DNA from: Flaviflagellibacter sp963786225 | GTDB lineage: Bacteria; Pseudomonadota; Alphaproteobacteria; Rhizobiales; Methylopilaceae | NCBI GenBank assembly: GCA_963786225.1 | Contig: CAWAYQ010000006.1 | Location: 186,001 to 250,000, forward strand | Direction of reading: 5' to 3' | DNA length: 64,000 nt | Shown: piece after piece, positions 46,097-55,316 of the stretch | Numbering within the stretch: position 1 is the stretch's first letter | Layout of the letters: each line of letters begins with the position of its first letter | Made by a program: the position numbers and the translations under genes | The notes under the pieces: model-generated | The model's database searches: none | Told to the model about the DNA's origin: nothing | The model's input: only the letters and a program-made list of their open reading frames with translations

Positions 46097-47299
46097 ATGT
46101 TGCAGACCGACGCAATTGAGGCCGGCCGGGACATCGACGTGGGCTATAGCGACCGCGTCCAGCTTGAAACCCACAATGAGCCGCCCGGGAACGCGAGCCC
46201 CAAGCCGGATGTCGAACCCGCGCAGGACGGGGGAGGGGCAGCCGATTCGGAGGACGTGCACCGCAACCGCAGGCCGGCCGTCTTCATCGTTGGCTTCCTG
46301 CTCCTGGCTGGTCTCGTCCTCGGCGGGTTCTATTTTTGGTACACAGGCCGCAACATAGAAAGCACGGACGACGCCTATACCGACGGGCGGGCCATCACCA
46401 TCGCACCGCAGGTTTCCGGCATCGTCGTGTCCTTGGACGTGACGGACAATCAGTTCGTCCGCAAGGGCGATCCGCTGATCCATATCGATCCGCGTCCCTA
46501 CACGGCCGAACGGGATCAGGCGCAGGGGGTGCTCGATGCCGCCAAGGCGCAAATTGCCGGGGAACAGCTCCTCGCCGAAATCGGCCGCAAGAATTTTCCC
46601 GCCCTGTTGCAACAAGCTCAGGGTCAATTGCAGTCGGCCAAGGCCAGTTTGAGCAGGGCGCAGGCTGACTACGACCGGCAGCGAAGTCTGCCGAAGGCCG
46701 CCACCACACAGCAGGATGTCGATGCGGCGCTGGCCATCCTGCGCCAAAGCCAAGCGCAGGTTCTGCAAGCCGAAGCGCAGGTTCTACAGAACTCGCCTGT
46801 CGAGCAACGTATCAGCCAGACCGATACGCAGGTCGCACAACAGAAGGGGCTGGTCGAGCAGGCCCAGGCGCAGCTCGATCAGAAGGCGCTCAATCTGTCC
46901 TGGACGGTCGTGACGGCGCCTCAGGATGGCTGGGTAACCCGGCGCAACGTGGAAATGGGGACCTACGTCACTCCCGGACAGCAGATTCTCTCCATCGTTT
47001 CACCGGAGGTTTGGGTCACCGCCAACTTCAAGGAGACCCAGCTTGATTCCATGCGGCCCGGCCAAAGCGTGAAGATCAGGGTGGATGCCTATCCCCACCT
47101 CGACCTTCGTGGCCACGTCGACAGCATCCAGATGGGGTCCGGCACGAAGTTCACCGCCTTCCCACCTGAAAACGCCACCGGCAATTTCGTGAAGATCGTT
47201 CAACGTGTGCCGGTCAAGCTCGTCATCGACAGCGGGCTCGATCCCAAGCTGCCGCTTCCGCTCGGGATCTCGGTGGTTCCGACTGTCACGGTCCGATGA
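46097..47299 (+). CDS. EmrA-type membrane fusion protein of a multidrug efflux pump
   Basis: 400 residues. A hydrophilic N-terminus of about 58 residues precedes one membrane helix (AVFIVGFLLLAGLVLGGFYFW). STDDAYTDGRAITIAPQVSGIV, a coiled-coil hairpin (about residues 140-270) and the barrel segment VWVTANFKETQLDSMRPGQSVKI follow, the standard EmrA/HlyD order. The stop overlaps the EmrB-like start by 4 nt. It links the inner-membrane carrier to the outer-membrane channel, both encoded in the same operon. Confidence 0.93.
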   Translation: MLQTDAIEAGRDIDVGYSDRVQLETHNEPPGNASPKPDVEPAQDGGGAADSEDVHRNRRPAVFIVGFLLLAGLVLGGFYFWYTGRNIESTDDAYTDGRAITIAPQVSGIVVSLDVTDNQFVRKGDPLIHIDPRPYTAERDQAQGVLDAAKAQIAGEQLLAEIGRKNFPALLQQAQGQLQSAKASLSRAQADYDRQRSLPKAATTQQDVDAALAILRQSQAQVLQAEAQVLQNSPVEQRISQTDTQVAQQKGLVEQAQAQLDQKALNLSWTVVTAPQDGWVTRRNVEMGTYVTPGQQILSIVSPEVWVTANFKETQLDSMRPGQSVKIRVDAYPHLDLRGHVDSIQMGSGTKFTAFPPENATGNFVKIVQRVPVKLVIDSGLDPKLPLPLGISVVPTVTVR

Positions 47300-48873
47300 C
47301 CATCCCCCCCGACGCCCACGCGGCCTGGGTGCCCCGCTACAATCCCTGGCTGATCGCGGTTTCGGTGACGCTTGCAGCCTTTATGGAAGTGCTCGATACG
47401 ACGATCGTCAACGTTGCGCTTCCGCATATTGCCGGCAGTCTCTCGTCGAGCGTTGACGACGCGACATGGACGCTCACGTCCTATCTCGTGGCGAACGGGA
47501 TCGTACTGACAATCTCCGGTTGGCTGAGCGATCTTTTGGGGCGCAAGCGCTATTTTCTGATCTGCATCACCATGTTCACGGTCTGCTCGTTTCTGTGCGG
47601 AATGGCGACGAGTCTCAGTCAGTTGATCGTCTTCCGCCTGCTTCAGGGTTTCTTCGGCGGCGGTCTGCAGCCGGTCCAGCAGGCCATCATTGTGGACACG
47701 TTTCCGCCGGCCAGGCGCGGCGCCGCTTTCGGTGTCACGGCGATCGCAACGATCGTCGCTCCCGTCCTCGGTCCGGCCCTCGGCGGCATCATCACCGATC
47801 AGGTGAGCTGGCGCTGGATCTTCTTCATGAACGTGCCCGTCGGCATCTTTGCGGTGATAATCAACGCCGTACTGGTCGAGGATCCGCCATGGCTGCAAGA
47901 CAGGAGGAGCCGGGGCCTCGACTACATCGGTCTGTCGCTCATCACGCTCGGCCTCGGATGCCTGCAGATCATGATGGACCGCGGCGAGGACGAAGACTGG
48001 TTCGGTTCGCCCTTCATCGTGATCATGGCGCTTCTCGCCTTCATTGGAATCGCGGGCGCGATCGGCTGGCTGCTGATTGCCAGGAAGCCGATCGTCAATC
48101 TCGACGTCTTCAAGGACAGGAATTTTGCTGCCGGCTGCGCAATGGTCGGGGCGATGGGCTGCATCCTGTACGCCAGTGCCGTCGTGATCCCGGAATTCGC
48201 TCAAGAGGTGCTTGGGTACAACGCAACGTGGGCGGGGCTTATTCTCTCCCCAGGCGGCCTCGTCGTGATAATGCTCATTCCGCTGGTCGGAATTGCGATG
48301 AAGGTCATCCCGACGCAGTTCATCGTTGCGGCCGGGTTTTTCGGAATGGGTTGCGCGCTCTTCTACTCGAGCTATCTGGTGCCGAGCCTCGATTTCCCGA
48401 CGCTCGTACTGATGCGCACCATGCAGACGGCCGCGCTCGCACTCCTGTTCGTACCGATCACCACGATCACCTATCGCACTTTGCCGCGCGAAATGAGCGG
48501 CGACGCAGCGGCCCTCTTTGCGATGGTCCGCAACGTGTCCGGGTCGATAGGGATTTCCGTCGCAACAGCCCTCGTCACCGATCGTGGCCAGATCCGACAG
48601 TCCTACCTGTCGCAATACGCTTCGCCCCTCCATCAACCCTACAATGCCCTGGTCGCCCAGTACGAGCAGGCCCTTACGGCGATGGGGCACGCGGCAGGGT
48701 CGGCGCATGATTTGGCAGTCGGAAAAGCCTACCAGGTATTCCAGACCCAGGTGTCCGTCCTCGCTTATTCCGACGTCTTCTTGTTTTTCTCCTATTTCGC
48801 TTTCGCCGCCGCTCCCTTCTGCTTGCTGCTCTCCACGAAGAAGGCTGCCGGCGCCGTTGGCGCGGTGAGGTGA
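47296..48873 (+). CDS. EmrB/QacA-type MFS drug exporter (DHA2 family)
   Basis: 525 residues and about fourteen hydrophobic helices, the DHA2 topology. Signatures are FMEVLDTTIVNVALPHIAGSL, the motif-A-like WLSDLLGRKRYF, RLLQGFFGGGLQPVQQA and APVLGPALGGIITDQVSWRWIFFMNVPVG. It exports hydrophobic drugs or similar compounds using the proton gradient. It is translationally coupled to the EmrA-like gene and followed by an outer-membrane channel gene, so the whole tripartite pump is encoded here. Confidence 0.95.
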   Translation: MTIPPDAHAAWVPRYNPWLIAVSVTLAAFMEVLDTTIVNVALPHIAGSLSSSVDDATWTLTSYLVANGIVLTISGWLSDLLGRKRYFLICITMFTVCSFLCGMATSLSQLIVFRLLQGFFGGGLQPVQQAIIVDTFPPARRGAAFGVTAIATIVAPVLGPALGGIITDQVSWRWIFFMNVPVGIFAVIINAVLVEDPPWLQDRRSRGLDYIGLSLITLGLGCLQIMMDRGEDEDWFGSPFIVIMALLAFIGIAGAIGWLLIARKPIVNLDVFKDRNFAAGCAMVGAMGCILYASAVVIPEFAQEVLGYNATWAGLILSPGGLVVIMLIPLVGIAMKVIPTQFIVAAGFFGMGCALFYSSYLVPSLDFPTLVLMRTMQTAALALLFVPITTITYRTLPREMSGDAAALFAMVRNVSGSIGISVATALVTDRGQIRQSYLSQYASPLHQPYNALVAQYEQALTAMGHAAGSAHDLAVGKAYQVFQTQVSVLAYSDVFLFFSYFAFAAAPFCLLLSTKKAAGAVGAVR

Positions 48874-48875
48874 TC

Positions 48876-50429
48876 ATGGCCAAGAAACTGCAATACGTTG
48901 CAGCAATTTCAGGTGCGTTTGCGCTGGCGGCGTGCCGTGTCGGCCCAGATTTCGTCCCGCCGGATCCGAGCATGCCGAAACGCTGGTTCACGAGAGGCGA
49001 CGCAGCCGCGCCGGCAAAGTTCGCGGGATCCAGCGAAGCGGTTCACCAGCCCGTCGATCCCGCCTGGTGGAAGGCGTTCCACGACGCGACCCTCACCTCG
49101 CTCGTGAAGCGTGTCGCCTACGCCAACCTCGATGTAAGGACTGCGACCGTCCGTCTCGCACAAAGCCGTTTTCAGAGAAACGTTGCGGCCTCCGCGCTAC
49201 TGCCCGGCGTGCAAGGAAACGCCAGATACCAACATGCAACACTTCACGATGTGAGAATTAAAAGCAGGCTGATCGACGATCTCCTTGGTTCGCCGCGCAG
49301 CACCATTACCCTTAACTCCGCACAACCGGCCGACATATTTACGAGCGGTTTCGATGCATCATGGGAGCTCGATTTTTGGGGGCACGTCCGCCGCCAGGTC
49401 GAATCGGCGAATGCGCAAGTTCGGTCGTCCGAGGAGCAGCGGCGCGATGCTCTCGTCTCGAGCCTCGCCGAAACCGCACGCGACTATATCCAGTTGCGCG
49501 GCACGCAGACCCAGATCAGGATCGCCAACGACAATCTGAAAATCCAGCAAGAAATCCTGGAATTGACGAAAACGCGTCAGGAGAAGGGCCTGACGACCAT
49601 GCTCGACGTCAACAACGCAGCCGCTCAGGTCGAAGCCGTCCGGGCCCAGTTGCCAAGCCTCGAGCAGCAGGAAGCCCAGCTCATCAACGCCTTGAGCTTT
49701 CTGCTCGATATGCCGCCTGACGGGCTGCGCGGCGAACTCGCCGCCACGAGACCGGTGCCGCCGTCGCCCGCACGGGTTCCGATCGGCATTCCCTCCGAGC
49801 TGGCGCGCCGCCGTCCCGACATTCGCGCCGCCGAAGCGCAGCTCCACGCGGCAACCGCCGACATCGGAGTGGCGGTCGCCGAATTCTATCCGACCATTCA
49901 ATTCAATGGATTGGCGGGCTTTGACGCAATCAAGGTCGCGAAACTTTTGACGGCCAGTGCGGTCCTGACCAATTTCGGTCCGACCATCTCGATGCCAATC
50001 TTCCAGGGCGGCAGGCTGAAGGCGACTTTGGAGCTTCGCAAAGCGCAACAGGTGGAGGCAGCGATCAACTATCACAAGACTGTGCTGCGAGCTTGGCACG
50101 AGATCGTCAATGCCCTCGTTGCTCACCGGACCGAACAGCAGCGCCGCGCGCGGCTGGCCCTGCAGGTCGAGTACTCGCGACAGGCGTTGTCGCTGGCACG
50201 CGTCCGCTACAATGACGGCGTTGCTGACTTCACCACTGTGCTCGACACCGAGCGTACGCTGCTGCAGGCCGAACAAGATCACGCGCAGAGCACGACCAAC
50301 GTCTCGACCAACCTCGTTCAATTGTACAAAGCGCTCGGCGGCGGATGGGAGTTGACGTTCCCGATCACGCCCCCCGACACGGAGAGCGGACCGGTCCGCA
50401 CCCCGTTCCAGCAGGTCGTTGAAAAGTAG
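48876..50429 (+). CDS. NodT/OprM-family outer-membrane efflux lipoprotein
   Basis: About 517 residues. ATG 48876 is chosen, 2 nt after the EmrB stop and with GGTGAGG upstream. A lipoprotein signal ends in the lipobox LAAC (Cys at about residue 18). The two repeated outer-membrane factor domains include DASWELDFWGHVRRQVESA and PSELARRRPDIRAAEAQLHAATADIGVAVAEFYP, both typical of NodT-type channels. It provides the outer-membrane exit for the Emr-type pump encoded just upstream. Confidence 0.93.
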   Translation: MAKKLQYVAAISGAFALAACRVGPDFVPPDPSMPKRWFTRGDAAAPAKFAGSSEAVHQPVDPAWWKAFHDATLTSLVKRVAYANLDVRTATVRLAQSRFQRNVAASALLPGVQGNARYQHATLHDVRIKSRLIDDLLGSPRSTITLNSAQPADIFTSGFDASWELDFWGHVRRQVESANAQVRSSEEQRRDALVSSLAETARDYIQLRGTQTQIRIANDNLKIQQEILELTKTRQEKGLTTMLDVNNAAAQVEAVRAQLPSLEQQEAQLINALSFLLDMPPDGLRGELAATRPVPPSPARVPIGIPSELARRRPDIRAAEAQLHAATADIGVAVAEFYPTIQFNGLAGFDAIKVAKLLTASAVLTNFGPTISMPIFQGGRLKATLELRKAQQVEAAINYHKTVLRAWHEIVNALVAHRTEQQRRARLALQVEYSRQALSLARVRYNDGVADFTTVLDTERTLLQAEQDHAQSTTNVSTNLVQLYKALGGGWELTFPITPPDTESGPVRTPFQQVVEK

Positions 50430-50614
50430 CTAGCCACAGCGGGGATCATGCTGGGCGCCGGCAAGTGGACGCGAACCGGCGAGTCATAACGTCGGACATC
50501 AGCCAGTCCCAAAATCCCAATCGGGGCCCAATGCGGGCGACGCCTGCCCGAACCTACCCTTTCGCGTTCAAACCCGGGCCCCGCTCGCGAGGCCCGGATT
50601 CAACGTTGTCGAAA

Positions 50615-51004
50615 TTAGTAGCAGGGATACATGCCGTACGGGTATTCGGAGCAGTAGTCATCGCCCCACCCATAGCCAAAGCCACGGCCCCGGCCAAAGC
50701 CACGCCCGAAGCCGCGGTCGCCGCCGAAGTGGCCGCCGCCGAAGCCATGGCCACCGCCGAAGCCGCCGCCGAAGCCGCCGCCGTGGCCACCGCCGCCACC
50801 GCCATGGCCACCTCCGCCACCGCCGCCGCCACCGCCTCTAACCAAGATCAGTGAAGCGTCGCCCGTGCCGGTCTGGGTGCTTGCCGCCACCGACGACGTC
50901 GTCGGGCTGGTCTGGGTGCTCGCCGCCATCGAAGATGTCGTCGCGCCGATTGCTAGCATTACGCCAAGAGCGGCCGTTGCTAAGCGTACTGGTGATTTCA
51001 GCAT
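50615..51004 (-). CDS. Secreted glycine-rich protein
   Basis: 129 residues from ATG 51004, with AAGGAG 6-7 nt upstream. A Sec signal ends at SMA (about residue 27). A Ser/Thr-rich repeat follows (STQTSPTTSSVAASTQTGTG). The rest is almost entirely Gly with His, Phe and Arg, and ends DDYCSEYPYGMYPCY with two Cys. Such proteins occur in Bradyrhizobium-like genomes with unknown function. Composition suggests a flexible surface or envelope component. It lies 45 bp downstream of the truncated sigma factor gene on the same strand. Confidence 0.7.
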   Translation of the reverse strand: MLKSPVRLATAALGVMLAIGATTSSMAASTQTSPTTSSVAASTQTGTGDASLILVRGGGGGGGGGGHGGGGGGHGGGFGGGFGGGHGFGGGHFGGDRGFGRGFGRGRGFGYGWGDDYCSEYPYGMYPCY

Positions 51005-51049
51005 ATTAAACTCCTTAAAGATCGAACAGCCTCCGAACAGTCGAAAGCT

Positions 51050-51697
51050 TCAGAAGATATATGCCGCGTGAACCTGTTTCATAATGATACGAGAGGTTAG
51101 ATCATATATATTTGAGAGTGCCTTGAGGTCTACAATCCTATTCTCTTTGTTATCCTTGGCGGGCCATCCAGGCCGCCCGCCTCTATCCTGCTCGATCACG
51201 CGGACCTTGCCCTCAATCTGCTGGGCCTGGTCGGCCCCTGCATCGCCCTGCTCGAGTGCCGAGATGCAGCTCCGGGCAAGCTGCGCGTTCAAGAACAGCC
51301 TTTTCCGATCGTCGGCGGTGCCCATCTTCACCGACGACCATGAGCGCAGGATGTATTCCTGGATCGAGGCTCTGGCCCACCACGTCGCATAGGTCGCGAG
51401 TCGAAAACGGCAATCGGGCTCGAAGCGCTTCACCGCGTGCATCAGGCCGATATTGCCCTCCGACAGGATCTCGGACATCGGAAGCCCGTAATCACGGAAG
51501 CTCATCGCAATCCTGGCGACGAGGTGCAGATGCGAGGTCACAAGCCGGTGCGCCGCTTCGCGGTCGCCATACTCGTACCAGCGCGTGGCCATCATGAATT
51601 CCTGTTGCGGCGACAGGCTGGGGAACCGTTTGATCTCGTCGAGATAGCGGGCGAGCCCGACGTCGCTCGACAACAAGGGAAGTGCGGCAGGTGCCAT
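51050..51697 (-). CDS. RpoH-like sigma factor truncated after region 2
   Basis: 215 residues from ATG 51697, with GGAG upstream. The N-terminal 150 match RpoH: region 1.2 (LARYLDEIKRFPSLSPQQE) and region 2 (LVTSHLHLVARIAMSFRDYGLPMSEILSEGNIGLMHAVKRFEPDCRFRLATYATWWARASIQEYIL, read in parts). RpoH-like sequence continues to about KRLFLNAQL and, degraded, to SALEQGDAGADQ. Regions 3 and 4 for the -35 element are missing and replaced by unrelated residues; full-length RpoH is about 290-300 residues. It may be a decaying paralogue or a core-binding protein without normal promoter recognition. Confidence 0.75.
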   Translation of the reverse strand: MAPAALPLLSSDVGLARYLDEIKRFPSLSPQQEFMMATRWYEYGDREAAHRLVTSHLHLVARIAMSFRDYGLPMSEILSEGNIGLMHAVKRFEPDCRFRLATYATWWARASIQEYILRSWSSVKMGTADDRKRLFLNAQLARSCISALEQGDAGADQAQQIEGKVRVIEQDRGGRPGWPAKDNKENRIVDLKALSNIYDLTSRIIMKQVHAAYIF

Positions 51698-52036
51698 CAC
51701 ATTGCTCCTTCGAATAGCCCGAGGCCCACGTGGACTGCCGACGCCACAAACAGCCGACTCTCTCGTTGATTATCTCGTCAACGCCGCCTTGCGTCTTTCG
51801 AAGACGCAAACCGAATTTCGAGTTGGCACGAGACGGGAGGAGCGGCGGCTACGCCTTACTGTCCCGAAGAGCTCCCATCGACACACGTCGGTATAGCCCG
51901 CTCGCCCGAAGACACTACGCCGGCGAAACCTTCGGGCAATTCAGGGCAAGGATGACTGCGCGTAGGATGAGGAGTTGGGCCGCACAGCGAACTTCGTCCA
52001 GAGCGGCGACGTTAGTATGGGCACTCAATACTACCC
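51698..52036. other. 339-bp divergent region, no gene seen
   Basis: It separates the truncated sigma factor gene from the DUF1614 gene. TAGTAT (52013-52018) and ATACTA (52028-52033) form a 6-bp inverted repeat immediately before the ATG at 52037 and could be a weak operator. Nothing else is supported. Confidence 0.35.
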
Positions 52037-52786
52037 ATGAGCCAGCTTCATTATCTGCCCCTACACCCGGCATTCTTCACAATGCTGGTCGGGCTCTTCT
52101 TTTTGCTCGTCATCCTGATCCAAGTGGGCGTTCTGCGCTATGCCTATATGAGGCTCGGCGTCAGCTCTCAGGTTGCCTTACTCTTGCTGTTCGCCTCCCT
52201 GATCGGGAGTTACCTTAATATCCCGATAGCCGAATTGCCCGAGCAAAGCATTCTGTCGGGACAGGACGTCGATGTCTTCGGGATGCGTTATATCGTGCCA
52301 GTCGTGGTCGATTGGCCTGGCACGGTGATCGCGATAAATGTCGGCGGCGCTCTCATTCCCGCTCTGGTGTCGTTGTATTTGCTTGCCAGGAACCGACTGT
52401 GGGGCTTGGGAATTGTAGCCACCGCTTGTGTTGCGGTGCTGTGTCATTGGCTGGCTGAGCCTGTTCCGGGTCTGGGCATTGCGCTGCCGATGTTCGTTCC
52501 CGCGATCGCAACGGCGATCGTGGCCTGGGTCCTCTCGCGTCAATACGCGGCGCCGCTCGCTTATGTCGGCGGCAGCATGGGAACCCTGATCGGAGCCGAT
52601 CTGCTGAATCTCGACAAAATACAGGGTCTCGGTGCACCGGTCGCGTCCATTGGCGGTGCCGGAACGTTCGATGGCATTTTTGTTACCGGTGTTCTGGCCG
52701 TGCTGATCGCAAGCATTTCACGCGTTCCTCACTCCGTCCGAGCGGCCCGGCCCGTTCCGCCGCCTCCGCCGCCCCCCTCTTCGTGA
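52037..52786 (+). CDS. DUF1614-family membrane protein
   Basis: 249 residues with seven to eight hydrophobic helices. The pattern matches DUF1614: GSYLNIPIAELPEQ, WPGTVIAINVGGALIPALVSLYLL, GTLIGADLLNLDKIQGLGAPVASIGGAGTFDGIFVTGVLAVLIAS. The C-terminus is a proline run (PPPPPPPSS). The family has no established function in bacteria. It is monocistronic as far as can be seen. Confidence 0.8.
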   Translation: MSQLHYLPLHPAFFTMLVGLFFLLVILIQVGVLRYAYMRLGVSSQVALLLLFASLIGSYLNIPIAELPEQSILSGQDVDVFGMRYIVPVVVDWPGTVIAINVGGALIPALVSLYLLARNRLWGLGIVATACVAVLCHWLAEPVPGLGIALPMFVPAIATAIVAWVLSRQYAAPLAYVGGSMGTLIGADLLNLDKIQGLGAPVASIGGAGTFDGIFVTGVLAVLIASISRVPHSVRAARPVPPPPPPPSS

Positions 52787-53107
52787 TCCTGTTTCCAGAT
52801 GACGGTGAAGGCAAGCCGCCGTCCGGAGTGCCACAGGTTCGGCCTCGGACCCTTGGATTTGCAGTCGCGGCGACCCTGGCGCAGAGCTCGTAGAGGCGAA
52901 CACGCGCGTGGTCGCGCGGATCGCGAAATCAATGCCGTCCTGCGCTCACTGGAAGCTATCCAGAATGGGGAGAGCGCAAACCTTGGTATAATCTTGGGAA
53001 CTCCAAAGGATAGGTACACGAGCCGACCGTTCGATTTCGTTACGTTCGCCTGAGGGTCAAAGTCGGTGCTCGCACTTCGCGGCACGGAACAGAACCTGAG
53101 GGGTCTT
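52787..53107. other. 321-bp stretch, no gene seen
   Basis: Open frames here lack ribosome sites and family patterns. The promoter for the soluble histidine kinase must lie in it. GAGGGG directly before 53108 is the ribosome site for that gene. Confidence 0.35.
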
Positions 53108-53845
53108 ATGGAAAAGCACGGAACCGCGTTCGACATCGCTGCTTCGCCGGTCGCGAAGCGCCCGGACGACAGACAAGAGGTTTCCCGCCTTCTAGCCGTC
53201 GCAGGCCACGATCTGAAACAGCCGCTGTCGATCGCCATGATGTTCCTGGATCTCGTTCGCAGGGACGCTCGCGGGGCAAAGACCCCGGAACGGCTTGACC
53301 GCGTCTACGACGCTCTTCGGCAGCTTTGTGCGGAGCTCGACGCTCTTGCCGCAATGTCGAAATCTTCCGATGCGCTCGGACCGCATCTCCAGCCAGTCAG
53401 GATTCAGGAACTGTTCGATCGCCTCAGAACCGAATGGGCAGCCCACACAGCGTTTTTTGGAATCGATCTTCGCATCTTGCCGACATCCGCAATCGGCTTC
53501 AGCGATCCCGCGATGCTGATGACGATCCTGCGCAACCTCGTCAGCAATGCCATGAAGTTTTCCCGCCCCGGCGGTCGTGTGGTCGTTGGCTGCCGCAGCT
53601 TCCGGGGAAACCTGCGGCTCGAAGTCCATGACGGCGGTCTCGGCATCAAGAAAGAGCGTCTTTCGACCATCTTCGATGCCTTCGATCGGGGAGACCACGC
53701 CGAGGTAGCGCAGGGGCTCGGCCTGGGACTGTTCCTCGTCCGGCAGACCGCGACGCTCCTCGAACACGGCCTCGATATCCGCTCCAAGGAAGGAGAGGGA
53801 ACGGCGTTCTTCGTCACCCTGCCGAAGCCGGCCCTGACTTCCTGA
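53108..53845 (+). CDS. Soluble histidine kinase without sensor domain
   Basis: 245 residues from ATG 53108, preceded by GAGGGG. It has only a short N-terminus, a HisKA domain with H-box VAGHDLKQPLSIAMMFLDL, and an ATPase domain (LRNLVSNAMKFSRPGGRV, VHDGGLGI, GLGLGLFLVRQ). There is no membrane helix, PAS or GAF domain. It may receive its signal from another protein, or be the kinase half of a phosphorelay. No response regulator is adjacent. Confidence 0.88.
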   Translation: MEKHGTAFDIAASPVAKRPDDRQEVSRLLAVAGHDLKQPLSIAMMFLDLVRRDARGAKTPERLDRVYDALRQLCAELDALAAMSKSSDALGPHLQPVRIQELFDRLRTEWAAHTAFFGIDLRILPTSAIGFSDPAMLMTILRNLVSNAMKFSRPGGRVVVGCRSFRGNLRLEVHDGGLGIKKERLSTIFDAFDRGDHAEVAQGLGLGLFLVRQTATLLEHGLDIRSKEGEGTAFFVTLPKPALTS

Positions 53846-53848
53846 AAT

Positions 53849-54049
53849 TCAGCCGTTCAAGTTTGCGCCTCGAAACGGGGAACCATCAATCGCAGCCATG
53901 GGATCCTGAGCGCGCTGTGGCGCGGCTTGAATGAGGCGGCCGAGCTCGCGGTCCCTACATGCCCCGGATGAAGCGTGATCCTCCACCGCCGCAGCGCCGT
54001 CTTGGCCAAACAAGTAAACCTTGAACCGTTCTCCGGATTCGGGCGGCAT
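53849..54049 (-). CDS. Small hypothetical protein
   Basis: A 66-codon frame starting MPPESGERFKVYLFGQDG and ending PFRGANLNG, convergent with the histidine kinase gene. Composition is normal for a soluble protein. No family is recognised and there is no strong ribosome site. It lies about 90 nt downstream of the terminator hairpin of the repeat at 54138-54285 on the same strand. It may be a chance frame. Confidence 0.25.
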   Translation of the reverse strand: MPPESGERFKVYLFGQDGAAAVEDHASSGACRDRELGRLIQAAPQRAQDPMAAIDGSPFRGANLNG

Positions 54050-54137
54050 CCGGATCAGGGGAGGCGCGAGCGATCCCGCAGGTCCGGCGAGCGGCGCTGG
54101 CTACAGCATGTTGGAGACGGATACTCTGCCGATCAAA

Positions 54138-54285
54138 AGAAGCCCCGCCGGGGAGGGGGGCGGCGGGGCTTCTCTTCATTTAAGAGCAACAATTCGGGGG
54201 GGATCAGTGCTGCTCTGTCAGCAAAGATAGACTTCGCACGTGCCGCCCGAAATCATCCGTGGGTTTGGGTTGTCTAACCAAACCG
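54138..54285 (-). ncRNA. Repeat-family small RNA or leader, copy 1
   Basis: Read on the minus strand it starts GGTTTGGTTAGACAACC, passes CACGGATGATTTCGG and ends in a perfect 13-bp hairpin (54138-54150 with 54161-54173) followed by TTTTGATC, a classic Rho-independent terminator. Copies at 60419-60560 and 63706-63852 share the same start (TTGGTTA, ACCCA, ACC, CGGAT), the same strand and the same terminal hairpin. Conserved ends with a variable middle suggest a transcribed RNA. No known family is recognised. Confidence 0.5.
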
Positions 54286-54290
54286 TCTAG

Positions 54291-54776
54291 GTCGCGCACC
54301 GCGCCGCACAGGGTTTCCGGCGCACGCGGTGGACAAGCCGCGCGCACCTGGCGGCGTCCGTACCAATCTCGCGGACCTCTGCTTCGGCAATCTTCCCGAC
54401 GCTGGGTAGTGGCTCGAGCGACTGTGAATGCTCTCTCCAAAATTGGATACAGTGGTATGAAGGACCCTGTGCGCCCTGGCAGGTTTGGTCGCTCTCTGGC
54501 GCTGCGATCATCGGCTTCTCGCGCCCGTCAATGGGGCGGCACCAATCCGACTTAGCCGAGGCCGCCAAGCGGGAGTCGAACACCAAGCTGATCATGGGCG
54601 TTGAAGCCGGCCGGCCGCTCTCGGCGGAGCCCGGTAATGACAAGACTACGGGGGTGTTGGCTCGTTGGGTCGGCTCGGGGATGGACAACAACGGAACGAC
54701 GCAGGATCGCGCCAGTGATGCGACCTTGCCTTTTCGAGCTGCACGGAGCGCGGACGCGCGTCAGTGCGACTGGCGA
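54291..54776. other. 486-bp stretch without a supported gene
   Basis: Neither strand shows a gene with a ribosome site and a family pattern. ATACAGTGGTAT near 54446 holds a short inverted repeat (ATAC-n4-GTAT) that resembles GntR-type sites, but no such regulator is next to it. Confidence 0.3.
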
Positions 54777-55253
54777 TCAGTGACTCTCCGCGCCGGCGTC
54801 TGGCTTCGCCGTGCTGAGCGCGTCGAAGGCGTCCGACGAGATGCCGCGGGAATGGTGCAGGAACGCCGCAAGAGCCCAGCGGCTTTGATCCGGAAGGTCA
54901 TCGCCGAACGGCCGCATGGCGGTCCCGGAGATGCCGTTCGTGACCTTCGAGAAGACCTCGGCTGGATCGTTGCGCCGGCCGGCGGCCAGCAAGTTCGGCG
55001 GCGCCGGCGTCAGCCCCTGTACTGCGGCGGCAATGCCCGGCGCCCCATGACATTGGACGCAGTTTTCCCGAAACAGGTGCGCTCCGGCCTGGATCGCTTC
55101 CGGCGTCTCGAGATTTGCAGGCACCTGCACCGGCGCGGCAGCTGAAGTAACGACAGAGTATCCCATCGTCCTCTGCGGCGCGCTGATGACGTTCCAGCCG
55201 ATCGCGGTTGCGACGACGACGATGCCGAGGTTATGGAGCAAACGAATCAACAT
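54777..55253 (-). CDS. Small membrane-anchored cytochrome c
   Basis: 158 residues from ATG 55253, preceded by AAGGAAGGTGA. One N-terminal membrane helix (LGIVVVATAIGWNVI) anchors a periplasmic monohaem domain: CVQCHG (about residues 65-70) and the distal Met in TAMRPFGDDLPDQ. A 40-residue tail follows. It lies 63 bp downstream of the RND pump gene. A fragment of a paralogous copy survives at 44.5 kb. Its electron partner is unknown. Confidence 0.9.
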   Translation of the reverse strand: MLIRLLHNLGIVVVATAIGWNVISAPQRTMGYSVVTSAAAPVQVPANLETPEAIQAGAHLFRENCVQCHGAPGIAAAVQGLTPAPPNLLAAGRRNDPAEVFSKVTNGISGTAMRPFGDDLPDQSRWALAAFLHHSRGISSDAFDALSTAKPDAGAESH

Positions 55254-55316
55254 CCGAACTTCACCTTCCTTCCGGGCGGCGGCGCATGCGGACCGACGCA
55301 AGGCTTTGCACGCTCG

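Noticed and set aside
52013..52033. TAGTAT/ATACTA inverted repeat as a copy of the ACCTAGGT operator
   Set aside because: Only TAGTATT is shared with the sequence next to those sites; the ACCTAGGT core is missing.
54138..54285. Mini-peptide frame in the RNA repeat (ATG at GGATGATT in copies 1 and 3) as a conserved leader peptide
   Set aside because: Copy 2 has ATA instead of ATG and the encoded peptides share nothing beyond the second residue, so a conserved leader peptide is not supported.
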